DNA from: Polytrichum commune
Lineage: Eukaryota; Streptophyta; Polytrichopsida; Polytrichales; Polytrichaceae
Length of the DNA stretch: 64,000 nt
Direction of reading: 5' to 3'
NCBI GenBank assembly: GCA_950295325.1
Contig: OX485809.1
Location: 7,688,001-7,752,000 of the forward strand
Shown here: one piece after another, positions 1 to 10,340 of the stretch
Layout: each line of letters starts with the position of its first letter
Position numbering within the stretch: position 1 is the first letter of the stretch
The notes under the pieces: model-generated
Databases searched by the model: none
The model's input: the letters and a program-made list of their open reading frames with translations, nothing else
Told to the model about the DNA's origin: nothing
Position numbers and translations under genes: made by a program

Positions 1-2
1 AA

Positions 3-764
3 CTCCATGATCTCCCTCGGTTCGCAACATGGCTGACATCGCGGGTGACGCGTCAGCGAGAAGCAGGCGAAGATGTGGACGGTGATGTTGTGCAATATGC
101 GCAACCCCCTGAGCGATATGCTATCGCACACCGGAAAATGTATGCTTTTGGCATGCACTTCCGTGTTCAGGGTGCTGAGAGTGGCCTTGTCACGTGCGAT
201 TCATGTGTGGTGGCCTCTTTCACCCGACAAATACCATGGGGCCTAAGAAATGGGCAACCCATAGATAGAACTGAGGAGTATGTGGGCTACATCGAAGAGA
301 TTTTAGAGCTAGACTACCGAAACCATTGCACCACCGTGCTAGTGTGCGATTGGGTTCGCCCTAGCCAAGATCCGCGACATCCCAACATCACACGGGATCA
401 ATATGGGTTCACCGTTGCCAACTTCAACCGCATGGATGGCAAAGTGCACTCAAACTCTTTTGCATTTCCATTGCATTGTCAACAGGTCTTCTTCTCCAAT
501 GACCTGCAACGTCTAGGATGGAAGATTGTGTGTCGAATGGATGTGAGGGGTAGACGTGGGCAACTTCATGTCAACCAAGGTCCACCAAACATAATCGATG
601 TGCGTCATGATGCTGATTTTTTGGGTTTGCAACCAAAAATGATGGATGTAGAAGCCACTAGAGATCCTGCAACGGACGGCGGTGTGCATATCCCTGTCCC
701 TATGAGCGATGATCGTGGGCAAGAAGATGACGAAGGAACACAGGGAAGCGGCCACGACCCATAG
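3..764 (+). CDS. C-terminal fragment of CACTA transposon protein (DUF4216 domain), open at window edge
   Basis: The frame is open from the first bases of the window to a TAG at 762-764, giving about 253 residues with no initiator seen, so this is the end of a longer gene or its last exon. The DUF4216 signature is recognisable: a FGMHFRV strand, then GYIEEILELDY, VLVCDWVRP, YGFTVANFNR, the NSFAFPLHCQQVFFSND block, and LGWKIVCRMD. In plant CACTA transposons this domain follows the main Tnp2-type transposase or closes the second ORF. The tail after residue 200 is acidic and low in complexity (REDDEGT-like), also usual. I see no frameshift within the visible part, so the insertion may be fairly young. 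It is a transposon gene, not a host gene. Confidence 0.82.
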   Translation, partial: LHDLPRFATWLTSRVTRQREAGEDVDGDVVQYAQPPERYAIAHRKMYAFGMHFRVQGAESGLVTCDSCVVASFTRQIPWGLRNGQPIDRTEEYVGYIEEILELDYRNHCTTVLVCDWVRPSQDPRHPNITRDQYGFTVANFNRMDGKVHSNSFAFPLHCQQVFFSNDLQRLGWKIVCRMDVRGRRGQLHVNQGPPNIIDVRHDADFLGLQPKMMDVEATRDPATDGGVHIPVPMSDDRGQEDDEGTQGSGHDP

Positions 765-1690
765 CACACATCGCTACTGCACAACGCACAAGGCATGCAA
801 TGTAGCTCACTGTGTCACATCGCACGTCATGCTGTACGCCAACACAGTGTCCGAGTTGACGTCTACTCATGCGTCCGCAGAAACGTCTTCTGTGCACCGT
901 CTCATGCATTGAAAAAACGGATGAGAACATGTAGGCATACATTATCTTTTCCATTAGCAATTTCTAATCTAAATATGGCAAGTGGCCAACCCATCCAGCA
1001 TAGGAGCAAGGCACGTTCCCCGCATGTATTTTTGGCTTTGTGAGAGCAATAAAGTTAAATATTTTGCAATATTTACAAAAGTCTTCCCTTCTTTGAATTT
1101 AAATGAAAGGCCGGAGGTTTAAATCGCCAAATATGTTGACCGACGTGTTCATGTATTTAATTGTGCTCCGAACATGTCTTTCGCACGGCCAAGAGAGAAA
1201 GACTCAATAAAGCTCAGAAGTCTTAGGTTTTTGGTGCACATTCAACAAATAATTCAACGAGCTTCGAGACTTCAACATGCATGGCCTAAACCATATCCAA
1301 GCACTATCAAAAATTTATGTTGCATTCCTTGATTTTTTTGGGGAGATTTTTCTTTTTTATAACTATCCACACGGATCCGCCCATTCTCCAACATTTTTTT
1401 CCCGGGCAGCACTTCAAGTCTGCCCGCCGCAACTATATACATGCAGAATATGACCTGAGGGAATGACGTGGCGTTATTGTGCTCCCCCACGCCCTGCCGC
1501 AGGACGTCAGCATATTTTAAATGACAACCCCAAAAACATGTCTATCCACCCTAACATCGCCATGTCCTGCATAAAGATCTGACATGTTCTCCGCAACGTC
1601 CAATGAAATCCACAATTTTGAGGGCATTAGGAGCCGAACATAGTGACATCTCTAAAAACATCACTCGTTTCCGTAAAACGACCCCAAAAA
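765..1690. other. Non-coding sub-terminal region of the CACTA element
   Basis: There is no reading frame of note here. The sequence links the transposon gene to its 3' terminus and shows short repeated words (CCCCAAAAAC, ACATGTCT) that fit sub-terminal transposase-binding repeats. Confidence 0.6.
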
Positions 1691-1708
1691 CGCGGGTTTC
1701 TTATAGTG

Positions 1709-2080
1709 AATGGAAGTGAACATATATATTGGATTTTGGCCCTTGAAGGTGAAGTGCACTCAATATGGGATTTGTGAGTAAGTGGGCTTCAAGAATGCAA
1801 GGGCAATGGTTTTTTCAGATCGGGCGGGCGGGCAACAGTTTTCGGTCGGGTCCAAAAAATCAAGATTTTCTGGACAGGCGGCTGCCCCAGCCTAACTCTG
1901 ACACCCCGAAAAGTTCGTGGGGGGGTATTTAACGTCCCCCTATTTCTACTGTTAACTATTGTGTGTGCAAGTGGAAAAACGTAACATATATATATAGGTG
2001 CTGAGATACCTGACTTGGGTGCACAAAAGTCTCGTGCCTGGTGATATAGATATATATATACCCACCACACAAACCAATAA
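1709..2080. other. Intergenic spacer between CACTA end and MITE
   Basis: I see no gene. Two TATATA runs (around 1986 and 2048) and a C-rich patch near 1915-1940 are the only structure. Confidence 0.5.
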
Positions 2081-2756
2081 GGGCCAAGTTCCATGTACCG
2101 GTCCCGGTCCGTTTTTTCGATGGGTGAGAAACGGGTGACATCATCCAAAAAATGGGTGATGTCACCCGTTTTTTGGAAGGGTACTTCTATGTGGGGTGCC
2201 GGTTTATTGGGATTTCCTACTTTCTAACTAAATTTGGTGATACGTAAGACATGACACTTTATGAAGGTGACCGGCAATGGAGGTCATCCTCATTGAACTT
2301 TTCATATTTGATTTGCACATCAATTTCCATACCCCTAATTGATAATTTTATTATCAATATAACTACTACATAAAATGAAATAATTATGTGTTTATTTTAA
2401 GGGAATTTAACTGTAACACCTAAATGATACCAAAATAATCTTTTAAATAATTATATTATATAAATAATTATATATATTTTTGAAATTTATTTTCTATAAA
2501 ATATCATAAAATACCCTAGGTGACCGGCTGATCCGGTCACCATAGCTCTCTAATCGGCACATGTCCTTAACGGTGCCGTTAGGACTGCCGGTCCTTTGGC
2601 ACCCGTTCTTTCACAACACAAAATGTGGGACACCCATCCATGGGGGGTACCGGTCCTTGGGTGAGAGGCATGGGCACATGGCACCGTGCTCTTTTCACCG
2701 GCCCACCCATTTATTTCAAAAAAAATGGACCGGGACCGGTACATGGAACTTGGCCC
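2081..2756. mobile_element. Tourist-like (PIF/Harbinger) MITE with intact TIRs and TAA target duplication
   Basis: Both ends read GGGCCAAGTTCCATGTACCG in the outward orientation, and the match continues through CGTCCCGGTCC-like bases for about 30 nearly perfect bases. The element is flanked directly by TAA at 2078-2080 and 2757-2759, the three-base duplication of PIF/Harbinger insertions. The inside has no coding capacity. It carries inner inverted copies of GGGTGACATCA/TGATGTCACCC (about 2132-2172) and a very AT-rich core. A related partial copy lies at 51,331-51,620, and a fragment of its end at 50,963-50,984. Confidence 0.88.
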
Positions 2757-2759
2757 TAA

Positions 2760-5512
2760 GTCATGTAGTAGTATAATAAGAACCTCCAGCTACAGAAGCT
2801 CTCCTGTATAATTAATCGGTCAGGTGGTAGGATAGACGAATGGGTGAGGTGCATGGATGAGTTTGTGTCGGGGACAACAAGTAATCATGGATGAATGGAG
2901 GGAGGATGGGGGGATGGATGACGGGTTTAGGCCAACCTCACCTTCTCCTTGCGCCCACAATGACCGCTCTTCCTTCTCTTGTCTTGTGGATCGGAGTGCA
3001 TGCCGATGGACTCAAGAATCCGACAGCCAAGGCCGACAACAAGGATTCTGGTTGCTAGGAAGAGTAGACGGAGAAGCTATTGAGTTGTATTTGAGGTCAA
3101 GGTAGGCGAGTAGCTTGTAGTTGGTCATCCTAACTCTGGATGAACACATTGCAACCATTGATTTGGTTTTGGTACAAATGTAAAGGATCGAAGTTTCGCC
3201 AATCTGGGCCACGGTTTTTTCTATAGGGAAGAACAAAGTGACCAAGAATAAGCGATGTCCTAAAACATGGATTGTAACAAGAAGAATTTCCTATGCTTTG
3301 AGGCATATCAGGATTGGGTATGACTCCCACAACGAGATGTACATATCACGGACTTGTGATTCTCAGCTTCTGTAAAGAAAGCTTCATCGTGAGAACGAGA
3401 TTTACCAACTTCTCAGATACTTTGAAATTCAACATTTGGAGAAACATGCGAGACCAAAGGATACTTATGCTCGAGTGATAGTTTTTTTTTTGTTGTTACA
3501 AATCAAGATTGTATTTGGATTATTCAAAATATTATTTTTTGAAAATATCCTATAACCCAAAATTGAAGTGGCATTTTAGAATAAAACGTATATGCCAATT
3601 GATATTCATGTTTGTTTTTGAAAACGTCACGTGACACGTTGACACAATTCTAAACAATACTTATGAATGACACAATTTTAAGGTGCGGAGGATTATAATA
3701 ACACACAAACCAATATCTAAAGACGAGTGGATTTTATCAAATTTATCATCCTTAGACTTCACAGTCATTTTTTTTCCTTTGCATAATGCATCGTCCAATT
3801 TATAAATGTCATGTGCATCTCCATATGTTTTGAAGGTTTTGTCTTTTTCTTTTTCCTTCTTATAATTTAATTAACCTTCTATATGTAGACCATAAATATC
3901 ACTTACAATTTATTTCATCTTACTAGATGTTATTTTCTTCTTTTCATTTGTATGATGGTTATGAAGGTCTTTGGAAGCATGCAAATTTCCCCCATCTTTC
4001 AAGGAATGTAAGTACACAAGGCGCTTGAACTTGCCCTTCGCTAAAAATCATTATATGTTACTTTGGCAAATCGCCAAAAACCTCTTCATTAAAATTTGCC
4101 CATGGAAAGACAATTGCAATGTAATCTTTAGGACCCATCGAGTTTCCACTAGGTGTTAAGCAAATCATAACATGGATATGTTCATTGTCATCTTCCATCA
4201 TTTTCATAAGATAACCATGTCCAATGAGAATGCAACCTTTTAAAATAACAGAACAATGTATGTCTACATGTTCATTGGCCCTCACATGCCATTGAATCCC
4301 ACTCTTCAAGTTCATTGTTAGCATTCCATATTGTACACATTAGATGAATTTTCTACATTGCTCCATAAAAATCTCATCAGCAACCCTAGTTTCAAGCATA
4401 AAACAAAAATTTGGTGCATAAATATCCGATGTGCCAAATTATCTCCTCTTCAACTAAATTATTGTAGGAATCAAATGAAAATGTGGACATTGAATCTACC
4501 TACTATTGTGTCGGTTATTGGCCGATACTTTTCACGTGGTATCAACTAACAACCGATACAATTGCAATTAGCCAATACTCTTCAAATTTGTATTCGCTAA
4601 TGGCCAATACTCTTCAAATTTCTAGCGGCTAGTGGCCAATATTCTTGATATTAACATCGATTATTGGTTGATACTTTGCAACATTTTACTAGTGGCCAAT
4701 ATAATTATAAACATATTAGTAATTGGACGATAGTCTCCATTTTCTCTCAATTAACAACTCATACATTTGCATCAGTATGTATCAACTATTATCCGAAACT
4801 TTGGCACATTTTAATACATATTCACAAACAACTACATTTACATTTAGATATCAGTACATTTTTTCAATGCAGATACATTTGCTCCAAGATATTCTACACT
4901 AGATAATCTACATAGTCTTCATGACGCATATTTGCAAACCACTTCAAAATTCTTGAATATGCAAGACACAAAACAAAAACCTAAGATAAAATGCTAAAAC
5001 CATTAGATTCAAAAGCAATTTCAAAGTGATGCAAAATGCAGATATAAAATAGAACATGAAGATGTCTTTGTTGGTGCTACATCTGTGACATGTGCAATTA
5101 TCTAGCTCACTTCAGTTTTTCCTATCTGAGTTGACTTTAAGTTTGGATCAACAAAAACACATTTTCCCTGCACATTAAAAGTAAACTACAAACCACCCAC
5201 CACACAAACATCGATGATATGAAGTTTCACCTTCAAGTGAGAAGCTTTTAATCGAGAAACCAAATGTTACTGACTTGCATAATCTTTAGAGAACCCTAGC
5301 CTCGACCCTAGCATGAACCATAATTATGTTAGAAAATAGACTTAACATGAGTTGTTGGTAGGTTTTTCTAGGGCGGTGCTTGCAAAAGGGTCGAAGTTCA
5401 AGTGTCTCTCCCCAGCCCTCTCTCGAGGTCAGCTTGCTCAATCAGTTAGTAACCTCCTCTCCCTCTATTGAAGTGACACTTTTGGCTTTCTGGAAGCTTC
5501 AAGATGCAGCTA
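2760..5512. other. Intergenic, no gene recognised; degenerate ~45-bp minisatellite at 4,500-4,720
   Basis: Short open frames here show no family I know. At 4,500-4,720 the phrase GGCCAATACTCTTCAAATTT recurs in degenerate form four or five times, each time near TATC(A/G)(A/G)CTA, about 45-55 bases apart. The block 2,800-3,120 is less AT-rich and could be an old gene or transposon relic, but no frame is convincing. Confidence 0.45.
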
Positions 5513-6136
5513 CAATTATCTCCCGCTTAAGTACGCACTTTAATTTGAACCGGAGCCGTTGGTGTGCACTTAGTTGGTAAGTGGGTACTTTACTCATATC
5601 GTTAGTGTTCTTGATTGGGCTAGTCGGAATAAGTAACCGTTTAATACCCATCTAGCTTACCCCTAAAGAATACAGGTTAGGGTGCTCGTGAAGCCGTTGG
5701 TTTTGTTCGATCCCCTTCCCATTGAGGCTTCATGTTGATGGACTAGCTTCGACAACCCCATAAGAAGAACCACCTATCGATGACGAAATCCAGTATATCG
5801 AGACATTTGTTGAATATGAAAGTGCTACCGACTTCAAAGGCTTTGAAGCTCTACACAACACTGTCCTCGACATCGACGTCCAATTGCTTTGCTCCGATGT
5901 TCAAACGGAAGCTATACAAATGTATGATGAACTGCGACGGTTGTTTGAGACGTTTAAGTGGAACATTCACAAACTGACATTGAATGTCAAGCATTAAAAA
6001 TTCCTGCATTCGCAGAAAATGACTTTGCATGAGATGTTAAAAAAATGAAACATCAACCTTGGTTTTTGTCAAAAAAATCGCGCACTTAACCGGGATGCGT
6101 ACTAAAACGGGCGTGTACTTAAGCGGGAGATTACTG
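5513..6136 (+). mobile_element. Decayed pogo/Tigger-type (Tc1/mariner) element, TSD TA
   Basis: The right end read inward is CAGTAATCTCCCGCTTAAG. The left end is CAATTATCTCCCGCTTAAG, two mismatches away. Further sub-terminal similarity follows (GTACGC, CCGG). Each end is flanked by TA (5511-5512 and 6137-6138), the Tc1/mariner target. At 624 bp it is far below full size (usually 2 kb or more), so it is an internally deleted copy holding only the end of the transposase. Confidence 0.8.
5764..5997 (+). pseudogene. Remnant of pogo/Tigger-like transposase C-terminus
   Basis: One frame is open for 77 codons between a TAA at 5761-5763 and a TAA at 5995-5997. It contains EEPPIDDEIQYIETFVEY and later DELRRLFETFKWNIHK. 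This acidic, helix-rich tail resembles the C-terminal region after the DDE domain in plant pogo/Tigger/jerky transposases. I rest the assignment mostly on its position inside an element with pogo-type ends. The catalytic DDE core is absent, so no activity is expected. Confidence 0.5.
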
Positions 6137-6349
6137 TAGTCGAATGCCAACGGAATTGTACTAGTACTGTTTGATGTGTTATATGGCCATGTATGCGAAT
6201 TTGTCCTGACCCAATACTCGTTAGGACTGGTATTAATTACAACAGCTTGTGGAAATGGCAGATGGACGTGTAACTTGAAATTGAGGTAGCTATTTATGAT
6301 TGATCTAGAACCAAATGAATCTTGAGATTCTTGGGGTGCGTGTCAATCA

Positions 6350-7390
6350 AGGTAAGTGGGCCTTAATCGGACACTTTTCTCTTTGCACCCACTTCTCGTA
6401 ACATGAAACACACAATTTGTGCGAGATCGTTTGCAAATCCAAATCCAAATCCAAATCGTGTATGTGGCCATTTTCTTGTAATCTTTGGAGCTCGTGTGAA
6501 TATCTTAGTCAAGATCGAAGTGAAGATTCTTGTGCTAATTAAATGGTGATATAGGTCCCCCAATCAAGTCGACTAGAATGACTAACAAATTATCCTCCAT
6601 AACCTTAGATATGAGTTGACATGTCTCTTCTTCTTTTACGAAGTCCTTTCTTTGAAAAGATGTTTCACATCCATGGTGGGGTCTAATTCAATCACTCATC
6701 TTCAAAGGACGCCTATATTTGAGTGGTGTATGGTTAAAATGTAGATGGGTCTTAATTGATCCCTTTGTCTTACTGGACCACTTCTCCTTGGATGTGAAAC
6801 ATGTGATAAGTACAAGAGGGTTAGCAAATCCACATCAAGGCCAAAGCTATTGTCCTCATAATTTTTGGAGCTCATATAAATATCTTATTCATTATCAAAA
6901 TGTTCATTGAATGGTCATATAGATCCCGCAAATTATGTTGGCTACAGAGCCTAGAATGGTCATCATATTTTGAGCATGTCGTCCAATCTCTTTTAACAAC
7001 ACGCCTTTTTGGTCTATGTTCTTGGAGCGACACCTAACTGCATACCACTCAAATATAGGTGTGGATCTAGGAAGGACACCAAAAAAACGTCCACCGATCA
7101 AAAGAGATTGAACTCCGTACTCAAGATCTATGGACCATTCTAGACTCAATAGTCAACATAATAATTGGGGGGGGGGGAACATATATGCCCATTAAATGAA
7201 AAGAAGGTTCTTCACTTTGACAATGAATAAGATTAGACGAATAAAAAAAATGACTAAGAAATATATGAGCTCTAAAAAATCACCAAAAAAATGGCTACGG
7301 GCACGATTTGGATTTGCTAATCATCTCCCACTACTTGTGCATTTCATCTCATAAAGGAGAACAAGAAACTAACTTAGTGGACTGATGTTA
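6350..7390. repeat. Cluster of a dispersed repeat: two direct copies and one inverted copy
   Basis: The segment at about 6,350-6,580 recurs diverged at 6,740-6,960. Shared landmarks are GGGYCTTAATYG, CCACTTCTC, GTGAAACA, GCAAATCC, TTTGGAGCTC and AAATGGTSATATAG. A third copy in the opposite orientation lies near 7,190-7,380 (GACAATGAATAAG, GAGCTC, GATTTGCTAATCATC), and a fourth, also inverted, at 55,590-55,870. No coding capacity is seen. It behaves like a non-autonomous transposon family, but its ends are not clear. Confidence 0.6.
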
Positions 7391-7940
7391 AATCTTGTGG
7401 AGTGCTTGGGAACGAGAACATCTCAACACACTTACTGCCTCGAGGTAAAAGGAACCTAAATCAAGAATTCAAAAACAGTGAAATTCGTCAACAATATGTC
7501 TCAGTGTGATGTGGATTTCATAAAAGCGAACAGGTCATGCTTAATGAGAGCAGTTCCATGACATAAAGGGGATAAGTGGGCAAACCCGAAAAAATGAGCT
7601 CTTAGCCTTCTCCTCTCTGAAGTATCGCCCTTTCTTTTTCTCTCTAGTCTTGACTGTAGGTGTTTATTTTTCTGGAATGCCATCCCACCGTGAGTAGTTT
7701 AATACAGACAACCTCGATTTTGAGAGGTTTCAAAATGTGAATTTTTCCATCCCCTGACTGTCCACTACTACATGTTACTCACAATGCCATTGTGCAATGT
7801 TGCCATCCAATTCATGAAAACAATACACTAAATAGTCGTATTAATGTGAGCCAGAGTGGTTCACAAGAACGCACATTGATTTTCAAGCCACGCCAAATCA
7901 CAACCATGCAAGCAATTCTTGCTTATGGAACTGAAATATC
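7391..7940. other. Intergenic spacer, nothing recognised
   Basis: AT-rich sequence with no supported gene or clear repeat. Confidence 0.4.
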
Positions 7941-7950
7941 ATCAAGAAGA

Positions 7951-8770
7951 GTTGCTCTCATAATAATGTGTTGAATTCCATTTGTATCCAACACTCATGT
8001 GCTTGCTCCTAATCGAATGAAAATCGAATCCATAATAAAATTCCCGCCACTTCCTTCTTCCACACTATAAAATGGCTACAACTGCGAGTCAGCTCACTTG
8101 TGCAACCTCACAAGGAACTTCTAATATCCAAGCACCGGCCTCTAATATCCAAGCTCCAGGAAAAAAACATAAACTTGTTGCACTGAGCGCAAGAACTCAA
8201 CAACTTTGCAGCAATGAGGGAGCAGGAGCTGGAGCTGGAGCGGGAGCGGGAGCGGGAGTTATTTCATGATTATCACAACTGATTAACTCCCAAGTGTGTT
8301 GAATTCCATTTGTATTCCACACCCACCCTGATACCCTAGTGTGTTGAATTCCATCAACATTAATTCAATCAAATAGTTGCTCTCATAATAATGTGTTGAA
8401 TTCCATTTGTATCCAACACCCATGTGCTTCCTCGTAAACGAATGGAAATCGAATCCATAATAAAATTCCTGCCACTTCCCTCTCCCACACTATAAAATGG
8501 CTTCAAGTGCGAGTTTGCTCACCTGTGCAACCTCACAAGGAAGGAGCAGCAGCCTCTAATATCCAAGCTCTAGAAAAAAAATCGTAAACTTGTTGCACTG
8601 AGAGCAAGAAACTCAACAAATTTGTAGCAATGCAGGAGCAAGATAAGGAGCGGGAGCGGGAGCTGGAACGGGAGCTGGAGCTGGAGCTAGAGCGAGAGCA
8701 GGAGCTAGAGCTAGAGCTCAAGCGGGCGCGGGTGTCAGAGTGGGAGGGGGAGGTGGTGTGAGAGGGGGAT
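7951..8770 (+). repeat. 425-bp tandem duplication carrying a TATA box and a GGAGCN hexamer minisatellite in each copy
   Basis: The copies start at about 7951 and 8376. Landmarks keep the same offset of 425 bases: GTTGCTCTCATAATAATG, TCCATAATAAAATTCC, CACACTATAAAATGGCT, CTCACAAGGAA, AACTTGTTGCACTGAG. Each copy ends in a purine-rich array of GGAGCT/GGAGCG hexamers (8,214-8,256 and 8,646-8,745). TATAAAA stands at 8066-8072 and 8491-8497. An ATG overlaps each TATA box; its frame starts with similar residues in both copies (MA-T/S-T/S-AS then LTCATSQG) but diverges and stops early in the second. Candidate explanations are a tandem promoter, a terminal repeat of a small retroelement, or a plain satellite. 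I do not call a gene. Confidence 0.6.
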
Positions 8771-9290
8771 CCCCTAACTACAATTAACCACTTCAAGTGG
8801 TTAACCTAATTTGGATAAGGGGGCTTGGATGACGAGGCAGGGATGATAGTTCATGGCACAAGTGTACATGTTGGTTCGCCCCAGGCAGTGTTGCTATGGG
8901 ATAAGGCTTTGCTTACATCCATTTGTGTAGATCCCACTAAATTTGCAAAATGAATTAAGTTACTCACTTTCAAATTTGGTGAATTGGCTATCAAACATGT
9001 GTTCTACATGTGCATGTCATGTTTCACTACTAAATTATGTTTTGAAGCTTAATTTAAATGCACTTATTTTGAGCTTGCGTGATGGTTATCTTTAGTTTTA
9101 TTGCTAACTAAATGTTTGCAATGCTCTTAGATATGTTTGCAGAGAGTTGCTTGCCAAACAACCCATTTAGGTTGCCCCAACATTTTTCAACACTTAGGTT
9201 GAGAGGGCAAATAAGTTGTGTTCTTACCCCTCATCAATATGCTACATGATAATCATTGGTTTTTTTATTACCCAATTGGTTTATGCCTTT
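8771..9290. other. Intergenic spacer, nothing recognised
   Basis: AT-rich sequence with no gene or repeat I can support. Confidence 0.4.
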
Positions 9291-9299
9291 CCCAAGAGG

Positions 9300-9480
9300 C
9301 TAATGAAAGCATCCGCAACGCGCCTGCCAACAGTGCTTGGCAGGTGTGGCAATTTCTGCGCGCCTCAACGGGCTCTGGAAAACTCCCGTTAGTCTCCCGC
9401 GTCTCGCCAAATACCTCCCGGTCTCGGCAAGTTTTTCCCCTTTGGCGTGAGCTTTGTTCCTCCCACTAGAGAAAGTCAAT
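9300..9480. mobile_element. Possible MITE end, GC-rich
   Basis: The segment begins AAAGCATCCGCAACGCGCC and is clearly more GC-rich than its surroundings. Plant MITEs with ends of the type GAGCATCNCCAACAG (PIF/Harbinger-like) look similar, and a weak inverted match (CAAAGCATCGCCAATGG on the minus strand) occurs near 10,600-10,617. The pairing of these two ends is uncertain. Confidence 0.3.
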
Positions 9481-9654
9481 GCCATGATGGCAGTTGTAAA
9501 GGCGGGAAAGGCAAGGATTCTTTTTGGTGTTTGTTTCGTGTCTTGATGTTGGCCTGATTTTTTGGTCTCCATTTCGTGTCTTCATGTTGGTGTATTTTTT
9601 TCTTTTTGTTTCGTATCTTTATGTTGGTATTTTTTTTCCATCTTCACTCTTAAT

Positions 9655-9828
9655 CACAATCACATTAGTCACATTAGTCACATTAGTCAAATTAATGCCT
9701 TGCGACTAATGTGACTAACGCCCTCACATGGCATTAGTCACATTAGGCACATTAGTGCCCTGCGACTAATGTGACTAATGCCCTCACAAGGCATTAATCA
9801 CATTACTCACATTAGTGCAGACCTTGGA
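9655..9828. repeat. 60-bp palindromic tandem repeat (CACATTAGT family)
   Basis: The phrase TGCGACTAATGTGACTAA followed by GCCCTCACA recurs with a 60-base period (about 9,702 and 9,762). It is interleaved with inverse-complementary ATTAGTCACATTAG runs. Each unit can therefore fold on itself. No gene is nearby. Confidence 0.75.
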
Positions 9829-9834
9829 GAACTG

Positions 9835-10340
9835 CCAAAATAACTATAGTTAACTAGAAAAAATTTCAATACATTTTAGGGAACAACTATAGTTAACTAG
9901 AAAAACATCAAACCGATTTGAAGAACAACTATAGATAACTAGAAAAATTCCAAGTATTATTATATATTGGAAGAACTTTGTCTCTTGATTTGCTTCAATT
10001 GAGGGTCTTTAATATGCTCAGGCCACTGAGGATCACCAAGAAATGCCTTTATATGATCGTTATAATAGATTGGGCTCAATGTTATACATCACAATGTTGG
10101 GTTCTGGAACAATCTCCATGTACACCACCAACACAAATAACACACTAGTGACACTACAACATTATAATAGAATTCCGTAAATAGGTTGTGCTCAACTTTA
10201 GCTAATTAGATATTTAATTAACTAAATATAACTATAATTAACCAGAGTTTTTGGCAGACTGAATTTAAAACAACTCTAGTTAACCACATTTTTTGGTAGG
10301 TCAAATCATGAACAACTATAGTTATGAAAGGCGACTAGTT
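9835..10340. repeat. Degenerate minisatellite with AACTATAGTTAACTAG core
   Basis: GAACAACTATAGTTAACTAG followed by five or more A occurs three times at about 50-base spacing (9,838-9,950). Looser copies lie at 10,220-10,335. The core is itself palindromic (CTATAGTTAACTAG). Confidence 0.6.

Larger units (their letters stand above)
1..1708 (+). mobile_element. 3' part of a CACTA (En/Spm-type) DNA transposon
   Basis: The stretch starts inside a coding region with the C-terminal domain typical of plant CACTA elements (DUF4216). It ends at 1708 in a terminus reading, on the minus strand, CACTATAAGAAACCCGCG, which begins with the diagnostic CACTA. About 940 bases of non-coding sequence separate the stop codon from the terminus. 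This part holds A/T-rich runs and sub-terminal repeats such as CCCCAAAAACGCGGG, as expected for the protein-binding end of such an element. The 5' end lies outside the window, so autonomy cannot be judged. The target duplication should be three bases; AAT follows the terminus but its partner is not visible. Confidence 0.8.

Noticed and set aside
8533..8796. Ser/Arg-rich minus-strand frame
   Set aside because: It is only a translation of the GGAGCN hexamer array.
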